From Thermoplasmata archaeon (GTDB lineage Archaea; Thermoplasmatota; SW-10-69-26), in NCBI GenBank assembly GCA_003561665.1, contig PWVY01000014.1, positions 1 to 12,987 of the forward strand: a stretch of DNA of 12,987 nt. The letters run 5' to 3'. The notes under the pieces are model-generated. The model searched no databases and was not told where the DNA came from. It saw only the letters and a program-made list of their open reading frames with translations. The position numbers were made by a program, and so were the translations under genes. Each line of letters starts with the position of its first letter. Positions within the stretch are counted from its first letter, which is position 1. Positions 8,140-12,987 of this stretch are shown piece by piece.

Positions 8140-8361
8140 ATGGCGGAAGCCAAGGTCGTACGCATCAACCAAAGCCTCTACGTTTGCGTTCCAGCAGCCG
8201 AGGCACGACGTTTGAACCTACAAGAAGGGCAAACCGTCGAGATCGATGTCCGCCCCAAAGGGGCAACGGGCGAGGATATCCTGAACCTCAAAGGCAAGTA
8301 CAAAGGACAACTAGGCCGCGCCACCGACAAAGAACTCTGGGGCGACCATCACCTCGACTAA
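8140..8361 (+). CDS. vapB: AbrB/MazE-fold antitoxin, VapB type (73 aa)
   Basis: Residues 4-42 (VVRINQSLYVCVP, then RRLNLQEGQTVEIDV) have the pattern of the swapped-hairpin AbrB/MazE/SpoVT DNA-binding domain, which dimerises and binds its own promoter. The C-terminal tail (GEDILNLKGKYKGQLG) is the part expected to wrap the toxin and block its active site. The gene ends 12 bases before a PIN-domain toxin on the same strand, the usual antitoxin-first order. An ATG start with no Shine-Dalgarno but a TATA box about 30 bases upstream suggests leaderless translation. Family and role are secure by pattern and context; the specific toxin match is inferred from adjacency. Confidence 0.85.
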   Translation: MAEAKVVRINQSLYVCVPAAEARRLNLQEGQTVEIDVRPKGATGEDILNLKGKYKGQLGRATDKELWGDHHLD

Positions 8362-8373
8362 CGAGGCGATCCG

Positions 8374-8790
8374 GTGCCCCCGCCTCAACCATCAGAAAGC
8401 GGCGAAGCAGTCCTCGATACGAGCATCTGGGTCGCCGTCCTCGAAGACGAACCAGCAGCATCCCACCTGCCACGAATACAGCAACAACGACGAGCCGTCA
8501 CGAACCCAATCGTCCTCGCAGAGCTGGCGGCCCTCCAGCACCTCGGCCGAGTCGAAAACGACAACGCCGTCACGGACGTGGAGCAGCACGTCCGCTATGA
8601 ACCCCTAACCCGGGAAGACGCCCTCGAAGGCGCACAAACATACGCACGCCTTCGAAGCGAAGGACACGACAAGGTCAGCCTCGCGGACACCCTCATCTAC
8701 GCGACCGCACGAAGAATCCAAGCCCCCCTCCTCACATTGGACCACGACCTCCAAGATGAGCCCGGCGTCCAAACCATCCCCCAAGATTAA
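8374..8790 (+). CDS. vapC: PIN-domain ribonuclease toxin, VapC type (138 aa)
   Basis: All four acidic metal-binding positions of the PIN fold are visible: D15 (VLDTSIW), E50 (VLAELAAL), D105 (SLADTLIYATA) and D123 (LTLDHDL). Length is normal for VapC. These enzymes are Mg2+-dependent RNases that cleave tRNA, rRNA or mRNA and stop translation; the target here is unknown. The start is GTG, preceded by GAGG at 8363-8366. The first Asp sits at residue 15, rather later than the usual 4-6, and I see no closer ATG or GTG. It follows the antitoxin after 12 bases and is presumably cotranscribed and held inactive by it. Confidence 0.88.
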   Translation: MPPPQPSESGEAVLDTSIWVAVLEDEPAASHLPRIQQQRRAVTNPIVLAELAALQHLGRVENDNAVTDVEQHVRYEPLTREDALEGAQTYARLRSEGHDKVSLADTLIYATARRIQAPLLTLDHDLQDEPGVQTIPQD

Positions 8791-9029
8791 CAACGATAAC
8801 CCCCCAGAAGGTGACCATCCCAGCCATGGGGCCAACCTTCAAAAAAAGCCACAGATGGACTTATCCCGCCAGAGAAACGACCGCAATCCCGAGGTCCTCC
8901 CATGGGCCCGCATCGTCGGCGAAGCTCAAACGCGTGATCGAGGATAACCTGACTTTTTTCGACAACCCGGTTCAACTATCGAGACATCCTAGAGGACGGG
9001 TTTTGGGGGAGGAATTGGCTGCCTGGCGA

Positions 9030-9044
9030 GCACCGGCCCGGTGC
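9030..9044. repeat. GC-rich inverted repeat
   Basis: GCACCGG-C-CCGGTGC is a perfect 7-bp inverted repeat around a single base. The one-base spacer makes an RNA hairpin unlikely without opening the top of the stem, so a DNA-binding palindrome fits better. No gene start is nearby. Confidence 0.4.
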
Positions 9045-9184
9045 GGCGGGAGGACATGAAGGCGCGAGATGTGCCCGGGGTAGCAATCGGAGCCACAGCC
9101 ACCAACCACCGATTCATTTGCCCCCAACAGCATGAGAAAAAAGATTGGACACTACCCTGACGGACCCATCGAAAGCATCCGTAA

Positions 9185-9226
9185 CTTGATTAATATCAAG
9201 AACCAAGTTCTTCCCCCTTTTTCTTT
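9185..9226 (+). terminator. Overlapping inverted repeats followed by a T-rich tract
   Basis: CTTGAT-TAAT-ATCAAG (9185-9200) and AAGAAC-CAA-GTTCTT (9198-9212) are both perfect and share AAG, so only one can form fully at a time. CCCCC and TTTTTCTTTC follow. This is a plausible + strand terminator, but it lies about 400 bases after the nearest upstream + gene, so its transcript is uncertain. Confidence 0.4.
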
Positions 9227-9264
9227 CACAACCCTAAATACTCTACGGGATGTAGAAAAGCTCG

Positions 9265-9302
9265 TTTGTCGACGACCGTCGACAAAAACCTATGTTTTTG
9301 TC
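9265..9302. repeat. Two overlapping, mutually exclusive palindromes
   Basis: TTTGTCGACG-AC-CGTCGACAAA (9265-9286) is a perfect 10-bp inverted repeat. GACAAAAAC-CTAT-GTTTTTGTC (9281-9302) is a perfect 9-bp one that reuses GACAAA. On the - strand they lie 47-84 bases after the second VapC stop, with T5 in the first stem met, so termination of that operon is one reading. A recombination site or attenuator-like switch is another. Confidence 0.5.
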
Positions 9303-9348
9303 TGCGGTCATAGACGTATCTTCCACGTTGAACATCACCTTCGAAGAG

Positions 9349-9726
9349 TTATTCCGGATCGTTCGGTTGGAGGAGGATTGTCTCGATTCCAGCTTGGCCG
9401 TAGGCGTGGTCCGAGCTGATAATCGGTTCTTGACCTGCTGCTGCCGCGTGGAAGGCATCCATCACGTTGAGACCATCCTCGATGTACGCGTACGCTTGGA
9501 AGATGCGGGAGGGATTCACGTCTACATCTGCAATCTCCAGAATATTTAAAGCGGTCCGTTCTAAATCGATCTCATACTCTTCCGCATTGTAGGCAATCTC
9601 GACAAACGTCACCAGGCTCGTCCAGATGTGCCCTCTATGTTCTGTCAATAAGGATTGGGCCGGTTCTTTGAGCCAATCCTCCTTCTTGGCAAGCGCCAGG
9701 AAAAAATCGGTGTCAGCGTAGGGCAT
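9349..9726 (-). CDS. vapC: PIN-domain ribonuclease toxin, VapC type, second module (125 aa)
   Basis: Seen: the four PIN acidic positions, numbered from the GTG two codons upstream: D7 (YADTDFFLAL), E45 (TFVEIAYNAEE), D92 (NVMDAFHAAAAG) and D108 (IISSDHAYG). I prefer the ATG at 9726, which gives MPYADTDFF with the first Asp at residue 5, as is usual. The GTG at 9732 is the alternative. With the ATG start, the gene overlaps the end of the antitoxin by 14 bases, implying translational coupling; no strong Shine-Dalgarno is seen. It shares little sequence with the first VapC beyond the catalytic pattern, so the two modules are not a recent duplication. Role: RNase toxin held in check by the neighbour; RNA target unknown. 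Confidence 0.85.
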   Translation of the reverse strand: MPYADTDFFLALAKKEDWLKEPAQSLLTEHRGHIWTSLVTFVEIAYNAEEYEIDLERTALNILEIADVDVNPSRIFQAYAYIEDGLNVMDAFHAAAAGQEPIISSDHAYGQAGIETILLQPNDPE

Positions 9727-9943
9727 CTTCACGGGCCGCCTGTTCAGCTTGGTCTCTTAGCCTAGATAAGGGGACGCCTTGGATCCCAGGCATCGCGTCC
9801 TGGAGATCCTGGATTGGATCTTCAGCAACTGGGATCAGTTTGATCCCGTCTTGGAGCTCCACCATGCGGAACTTCTCCCCATAGCGCTCTCGCACCTTCT
9901 TGGGAACGTAAAGACGTCCTTGGTCGTCAAGCTCGGTCGCCAT
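9713..9943 (-). CDS. vapB: AbrB/SpoVT-fold antitoxin, VapB type, second module (76 aa)
   Basis: The N-terminal half (MATELDDQGRLYVPKKVRERYG, then FRMVELQDGIKLIPV) is a typical AbrB/SpoVT swapped-hairpin DNA-binding domain, with the DxxGRxxVPKKVR pattern. The charged C-terminal tail (DPIQDLQDAMPG, then LRDQAEQAARED) should bind the toxin. The start at 9943 is preferred over an in-frame ATG at 9985, because AAGGAGA lies just upstream and because the TATA box at 9968-9976 would leave the earlier ATG outside the transcript. The spacing is contradictory: TATA-to-ATG fits a leaderless message, yet a good Shine-Dalgarno is present. The gene overlaps the toxin downstream. Confidence 0.84.
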   Translation of the reverse strand: MATELDDQGRLYVPKKVRERYGEKFRMVELQDGIKLIPVAEDPIQDLQDAMPGIQGVPLSRLRDQAEQAAREDALR

Positions 9944-9951
9944 CGCTTTCT

Positions 9952-10017
9952 CCTTTGCATCTACACTCTTATAAAGGTTTTCCACAAACAGTGATTTTTT
10001 GGAAAGGTAACTCCTTT
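9952..10017. promoter_or_regulatory. Four CCTTT/AAAGG half-sites around the second VapBC promoter
   Basis: CCTTT at 9952, AAAGG at 9973, AAAGG at 10003 and CCTTT at 10013 make two inverted pairs on either side of the core promoter; the outer pair is AAAGG-TAACT-CCTTT. Start-to-start spacings of 21, 30 and 10 bases are near whole helical turns. One half-site overlaps the Shine-Dalgarno and one the TATA box, as expected for autorepression, but five-base motifs also occur by chance. Confidence 0.35.
9968..9976 (-). promoter_or_regulatory. TATA box of the second VapBC module
   Basis: On the - strand CTTTATAAG is a clear archaeal TATA box, 25-33 bases before the antitoxin ATG at 9943. A start site 25 bases downstream would fall at or just before the ATG. 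Confidence 0.55.
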
Positions 10018-10036
10018 AATGGTAAAATTGTTGAAT

Positions 10037-10050
10037 CATGAATAATCATG
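10037..10050. repeat. Short palindrome upstream of the second VapBC module
   Basis: CATGA-ATAA-TCATG is a perfect 5-bp inverted repeat; AATCATG also repeats directly with a 10-base period. It lies about 95 bases upstream of the antitoxin start. It could be a distal operator or chance in A/T-rich sequence. Confidence 0.25.
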
Positions 10051-10292
10051 GACGACAGTCGGCGGGACTCTTTCAACTAGAACTCATCACCGCCCCGCCC
10101 CATTCCCCCCTCTGGTGAGTGCCTGGAAGGGAAGCACTCCTCCCCTGAAGCCTTCAAACAAACACTTGACAACCTTCTAACGGCACTTTCTCTCCCGATA
10201 CCTCTACCACGCGTTGCTTGAGAAAGCAGAAGAGAATCCATGAAACCCTGCCCAAGAGGATCTAGCCAGATTCGTCTTGCAGGGATTGCCCA

Positions 10293-10319
10293 CTCGTCGC
10301 TAGCAGACCTAGCGGTGAG
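10293..10319 (+). ncRNA. Strong + strand hairpin, possible structured RNA element
   Basis: On the + strand CTCGTCGCTAG-CAGAC-CTAGCGGTGAG gives an 11-bp stem with a 5-base loop. Nine pairs are Watson-Crick and two are G-U or U-G wobbles. On the - strand those two pairs become A-C mismatches, so the structure is better as a + transcript. No promoter or family match was identified, so a real RNA gene is unproven. Confidence 0.3.
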
Positions 10320-10327
10320 ATACTCTG

Positions 10328-10355
10328 GATTCGCCGAACGGGCCTGAGGTGAATC
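10328..10355 (-). terminator. Hairpin just downstream of EF-2
   Basis: On the - strand GATTCACC and GGCGAATC flank a 12-base loop, making an 8-bp stem with one A-C mismatch that begins 9 bases after the EF-2 stop. No T run follows. It could protect the 3' end or assist termination. Confidence 0.3.
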
Positions 10356-10363
10356 TGGTCCGC

Positions 10364-12568
10364 TTAGTCTGCGTAGTAGGCGGGCCCGGGGATCTCTTCT
10401 TTCATGCCTTTGCGTTGGCGGATCTCTCGAATGATGTCCATTTGGAGGTTCTGGGGCACCGCGTGGAACCCGGATTGCTCCGTGCTCCACAACGCTCGAC
10501 CTCCGGTGGCGCTTCGGATGGCAGCGCTGAAACCGAACATCTCGCTGACGGGGGCTTCGGCTTTCACGATGGCGCTTTCGCCTTCGCTTTCAATGTCATC
10601 GATGGTGCTGCGTCGTTGTTGCAGTTCCCGCGTGACATCCCCCATCAGGTCTTGGGGCACGTTCACGAACACTTTCTGGCGGGGTTCTTGAAGCAGCGCG
10701 TCCCCGGTGAGCATGGCGCCGTAGATGGCGTTGCGCACGGCGGGGATGGTTTGCGCGGGGCCCCGGTGGATGGCGTCCTCGTGCAGCTTGGCATCCAACA
10801 GGCGCACCTTCACACCCATCACGGGTTCATCCGCCAGGGGTCCACCGCTCATGACCTCCATGAAGCCCTCATGGATCAGCTCCATCGTCTCGTAGAGATA
10901 CTGGACACCTTTCGTGCCGTCCACGAAGATGTTGGTCCCGTCAACCCACGTGACCGAGCGGGCTTCGTCTCGCTCCCAACCGAGCTCCATGAGTTTCTCG
11001 CGGACCTCTTTCTCATCTTGCGAGCGGACTTTCCCGTCGGGGAGTTCGCCCTCGCGGAGCGCGTTGACCGTGTCTTGGTCGAGGGGTTCAACCTCGAAGA
11101 ACAAGCGGTTGTGACGGTTGGGGGAGCGTCCTTCGAACTCTTCGCTCTTCTTTTGCACGCCTTCGCGGTAGACCACGATGGGTTCGCTGGTGACGACCTG
11201 GATGCCGTGCTCTTCCTCGAGGCGGTGCTCGGTGACTTCCAGGTGCAGCTCGCCCATGCCGCTGATGAGGTTCTCACCCGTTTCGGGGTCGATGTCGACC
11301 ACGATGCTGGGGTCGGCTTTGCTGATGCTGCGAAGGGCTTTGATGAGTTGGGGAAGCTCGGCGACGTGCTTGGCTTCCACGCTGACGGTGACGACGGGTT
11401 CGCTGACGTGAACGATGCGTTCGAAGGGTTCAACGTCCTTCTCGCCCGTCACGGTGCTGCCGGCGATGGCTTCTTTAAGGCCCGTGACGGCGGCGAGGTT
11501 CCCGGCGTCGACGTGGTCCACGGTGACGCTGTCCGCGCCGACCATCATGCTCACGCCTTGGGTGCGGTGTTTACCGGCGGTCCCGCTGATGTAGACCTCT
11601 TGTCCGCGTTCGATTTGACCGCTGAACATGCGACCGACGGCGACTTCGCCGGCGTGTTCGTCCATGATGATTTTGGTGACCATGAAGGAAAGCGGCCCGG
11701 TCTCGTCGCAGTTGACGAGGCTTTGCCCGTAGTCCGTGTCGACCTCGCCGCGCCAGATGTGAGGGATGCGGTATTTTTGCGCCTCATCGGGTGGGGGTAG
11801 GTGGCGGATCACGAGGTTGAGCATGACATCCGAGAGGGGGCATTCTTTGATGAGTTCGCGGAGTTCTTCGTTCTCGAGCCGGTCGTACACGTGCCCCATG
11901 GTGAACCCGGTGCGTTCCATCCAGGGGACGCTAACGGCCCAGTTGTAGAGCGCGCTTCCGAAGGCGGTGGTGCCGTCTTCGGCGCTGACTTGCCAGTGTT
12001 GCGCGATCTCGTCGTTGGGGGCGAACTTGCGGATGAGCCCGTTGACATCGCGGATGATGCTGGCGAACTTTTGTTGCATCTCTTCGGGACCGATTTTGAC
12101 CTCGTTGATCAGCCGGTCGACCTTGTTGATGAAGAGGATGGGTTTGACTTTCTCGCGGAGGGCTTGCCGGACGACGGTCTCGGTTTGGGGCATGATGCTT
12201 TCGACGGCGTCGACGAGGATGATGGCGCCGTCGATGGCGCGCATGGCTCGCGTGACGTCACCGCCGAAGTCCACGTGGCCGGGGGGGTCGAAGAGGTTGA
12301 TGAGGTGGTCTTCGCCTTCGTATTCGTGCACCATGGATAGCGCGGCCGCGTTGATGGTGATGCCTCGTTCTTGCTCTTGCTCGTCAAAGTCGAGCACGAG
12401 TTGCTCGCCGGCGAGTTCTTCGCTCATCATGCCGGCGCCAGCGATGAGGTTGTCACTGAACGTGGTTTTGCCGTGGTCGATGTGAGCGGCGGTCCCGATG
12501 TTCCGGATGAACTCGGGTTTGTTCATGATGTCCTTGGCGCGCTCGATGTTCTCTTCTTTCCGGCCCAT
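10364..12568 (-). CDS. fusA: Archaeal translation elongation factor 2 (aEF-2, 734 aa)
   Basis: GTPase that moves tRNAs and mRNA through the ribosome after each peptide bond. Seen: P-loop AHIDHGKT (28-35), switch I RGITI (69-72 region), G3 DPPGH (94-98, where DTPGH is usual), G4 NKVD (148-151), FGSALYNW near the end of the G domain, the domain II SGTAGKH region, SGMGELHLEV in domain III, and domain IV LHEDAIHRGPAQ with His601, the residue converted to diphthamide. Domain V has EMFGFSAAIRSATGGRALWS, and the protein ends KGMKEEIPGPAYYAD. Length is normal for aEF-2 (about 730). The N-terminus and G domain look most like Thermoplasma EF-2. The start has GAGGTG 7 bases upstream. A TATA box near 12659 gives it its own promoter; the upstream gene ends before it. 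Confidence 0.97.
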   Translation of the reverse strand: MGRKEENIERAKDIMNKPEFIRNIGTAAHIDHGKTTFSDNLIAGAGMMSEELAGEQLVLDFDEQEQERGITINAAALSMVHEYEGEDHLINLFDPPGHVDFGGDVTRAMRAIDGAIILVDAVESIMPQTETVVRQALREKVKPILFINKVDRLINEVKIGPEEMQQKFASIIRDVNGLIRKFAPNDEIAQHWQVSAEDGTTAFGSALYNWAVSVPWMERTGFTMGHVYDRLENEELRELIKECPLSDVMLNLVIRHLPPPDEAQKYRIPHIWRGEVDTDYGQSLVNCDETGPLSFMVTKIIMDEHAGEVAVGRMFSGQIERGQEVYISGTAGKHRTQGVSMMVGADSVTVDHVDAGNLAAVTGLKEAIAGSTVTGEKDVEPFERIVHVSEPVVTVSVEAKHVAELPQLIKALRSISKADPSIVVDIDPETGENLISGMGELHLEVTEHRLEEEHGIQVVTSEPIVVYREGVQKKSEEFEGRSPNRHNRLFFEVEPLDQDTVNALREGELPDGKVRSQDEKEVREKLMELGWERDEARSVTWVDGTNIFVDGTKGVQYLYETMELIHEGFMEVMSGGPLADEPVMGVKVRLLDAKLHEDAIHRGPAQTIPAVRNAIYGAMLTGDALLQEPRQKVFVNVPQDLMGDVTRELQQRRSTIDDIESEGESAIVKAEAPVSEMFGFSAAIRSATGGRALWSTEQSGFHAVPQNLQMDIIREIRQRKGMKEEIPGPAYYAD

Positions 12569-12575
12569 GAATCGG

Positions 12576-12586
12576 CACCTCTCCTT
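12576..12586 (-). promoter_or_regulatory. Shine-Dalgarno of EF-2
   Basis: On the - strand AAGGAGAGGTG contains GAGGTG, a 6-base match to the archaeal 16S 3' end, 7 bases before the ATG. This fixes the EF-2 start at 12568. Confidence 0.75.
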
Positions 12587-12594
12587 CGGTTAAG

Positions 12595-12640
12595 CCCCTC
12601 GCGCGGGGACGGGTCCTCGCGCGCGGGTGAAGTTACCCGC
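12595..12640 (-). promoter_or_regulatory. GC-rich structured leader of EF-2
   Basis: CCCC-N6-GGGG (12595-12608) and GCGGGT-GAAGTT-ACCCGC (12623-12640) are inverted repeats, and CCTCGCGCG occurs twice, 18 bases apart (+ strand 12597 and 12615). The expected transcription start (about 12634) falls inside the second repeat, so that repeat may act as DNA, whereas the first could fold in the mRNA just upstream of the Shine-Dalgarno. Confidence 0.35.
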
Positions 12641-12655
12641 ACCAAGGGAGGATGG

Positions 12656-12662
12656 TATATAA
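12656..12662 (-). promoter_or_regulatory. TATA box of EF-2
   Basis: On the - strand TTATATA is a near-consensus archaeal TATA box, the strongest in the window. It lies between the upstream stop codon (12702) and the EF-2 leader, predicting a start near 12634 and a leader of about 65 bases. Confidence 0.65.
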
Positions 12663-12701
12663 GCGTACCGTGGCTGGTCTCCGAGGGCGAGAACGCGTGG
12701 G

Positions 12702-12987
12702 TCAGAGGGGCGTGTCGCCTTGGACCAATCGGAGGGCTTCGTCCTTGGTGAGCACGTGACGGTGGCGCTCGTGCTCCCATAACCGGCGGTAGGGGTAGAG
12801 GTATTCGTACAGGCTTGGTTCGTCCTGGGTCCAGAGGATCTCGTGTTCCTCGATGAGGGCTCCCTGCAGGTAGCGGGGCATTTCCTCGAAGATACGAAGG
12901 TCCAGATCAAAGGCTCCGATTTGGCTGGGGGTTCTCCGCCAGGCCCATCCAAGCAGGTCCAGTGTTTCATTCTCGATGGGGGAGGGG
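12702..12987 (-). CDS. Minimal nucleotidyltransferase (MNT)-type protein, C-terminal part
   Basis: The frame is open from the right edge to the TGA at 12702-12704; 95 codons are visible and the start lies outside the window. The sequence IGAFDLDLRIFEEMP, then YLQGALIEEHEILWTQDE and YEYLYPYRRLWEHERHRH, follows the usual end of MNT proteins: a strand carrying the third acidic residue (DLDLR), a helix, a (hydrophobic)-W/Y-x-x-D turn, and a final aromatic- and charge-rich helix. The catalytic GSxxxGxxxxxSDxD motif would be upstream and cannot be checked. MNT proteins often pair with a HEPN ribonuclease as antitoxin, which they regulate by AMPylation. No HEPN gene lies downstream, so any partner must be upstream, outside the window. 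The predicted product could also be a solitary nucleotidyltransferase. Confidence 0.65.
   Translation of the reverse strand, partial: PSPIENETLDLLGWAWRRTPSQIGAFDLDLRIFEEMPRYLQGALIEEHEILWTQDEPSLYEYLYPYRRLWEHERHRHVLTKDEALRLVQGDTPL

Larger units (their letters stand above)
8791..9348. other. Gene-free stretch between convergent toxin genes
   Basis: No open frame here reads like a protein I recognise on either strand. The stretch holds T6 on the + strand (8954-8959) and A7 (8841-8847, T7 on the - strand), both possible convergent terminators. It also holds three sets of inverted repeats, listed separately, and is more A/T-rich near 9180-9300 than its surroundings. It may be a terminator zone, decayed mobile DNA, or the site of a small RNA. 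None of these can be shown from sequence alone. Confidence 0.5.
10051..10363. other. Gene-free stretch between EF-2 and the second VapBC module
   Basis: No recognisable protein, tRNA or C/D-box RNA is seen on either strand. It holds inverted repeats at 10117-10139 (GAGTGC/GCACTC, 11-base loop), at 10293-10319 and at 10328-10355, the last two listed separately. A C-rich tract lies near 10091-10110. On the - strand it is the 3' region of EF-2; on the + strand it could encode a small structured RNA. Confidence 0.5.

Noticed and set aside
8785..8975. A - strand segment reading in a protein-like way (LSFADDAGPWEDLGIAVVSLAG region)
   Set aside because: It is short, closed by stops on both sides, lacks a start, and I cannot link it to any family. 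Kept only as a reason to search the gap.
8791..9348. CRISPR array or complete insertion sequence in the palindrome-rich gap
   Set aside because: The repeats are single inverted pairs of different sequence, with no regular spacing. No transposase frame or matched terminal inverted repeats with target duplication were seen.
9132..9419. A 95-codon + strand frame starting MRKKIGHYPDGP
   Set aside because: It runs through both sets of palindromes and into the antisense of the second VapC, has no recognisable pattern and no Shine-Dalgarno or TATA box at a good distance.
10051..10095. Possible C/D-box RNA on the - strand (GTGATGA near 10083-10089)
   Set aside because: A C-box-like GTGATGA is present, but no CTGA D box follows within the expected 50-70 bases.
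10320..10363. Possible tRNA fragment because of GTTCGGCGAATC on the - strand
   Set aside because: The T-arm cannot be formed with a 5-bp stem and 7-base loop, and no anticodon or acceptor arm is found.
10349..12340. Long open frames on the + strand opposite EF-2 (483 codons at 10349-11800 and 179 codons at 11801-12340)
   Set aside because: They are fully antisense to a well-conserved EF-2 gene, and their sequence is a His/Asp/Val-rich mirror of its GC-rich codons. This is the usual artefact of high-GC third positions.

Overview
The window is archaeal and most likely from a member of the Thermoplasmatota, probably a salt-adapted, GC-rich one. Three observations point there. A complete archaeal-type elongation factor 2 has an N-terminus and G domain (PEFIRNIGTAAHIDHGKTT, AGMMSEELAG, DEQEQERGITINAA) that read like the Thermoplasma EF-2 I remember. 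Promoters are TATA-type and some messages look leaderless. Two long, extremely acidic secreted proteins end in a PGF-CTERM-like archaeosortase signal. The assignment is by recall of family sequences, not by a search.

Bases 1-7943 (+ strand) hold a tandem family of three large cell-surface proteins: a 5'-truncated one (1-1613), a 1263-residue one (1845-5636) and a 722-residue one (5775-7943). All share one plan. The two with visible N-termini have a signal peptide. Then comes a long Asp-rich region of degenerate repeats, each with a DxDxxG calcium-loop-like segment followed by a short strand of the type NDIRLT. Two or three Ig-like beta domains follow, each with a W(S/N)A(T/E)W signature, then a C-terminal acidic or short linker, a hydrophobic segment and an Arg-rich tail. 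The first two have near-identical PGF-type tails; the third has PGP instead. Each gene appears to be its own transcription unit: GC hairpins with pyrimidine tracts follow genes 1 and 2, gene 2 has a structured leader with a Shine-Dalgarno, and gene 3 looks leaderless.

Bases 8100-10050 hold two unrelated-looking VapBC-type toxin-antitoxin modules facing each other. The first (+, 8140-8790) is an AbrB/MazE-fold antitoxin followed by a PIN-domain ribonuclease. The second (-, 9943-9349) has the same order, with the genes overlapping by 14 bases. Candidate autoregulatory palindromes lie at both promoters. The gene-free stretch between them (8791-9348) holds several strong inverted repeats and oligo-T tracts.

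Bases 10051-12987 hold a gene-free, hairpin-containing stretch of about 310 bases, the EF-2 gene (-, 12568-10364) with its own TATA box, GC-rich leader and Shine-Dalgarno, and, at the right edge, the C-terminal part of a minimal nucleotidyltransferase-type protein (-). The last is often one half of another toxin-antitoxin pair. The housekeeping gene therefore sits beside an accessory region of surface proteins and toxin-antitoxin modules.
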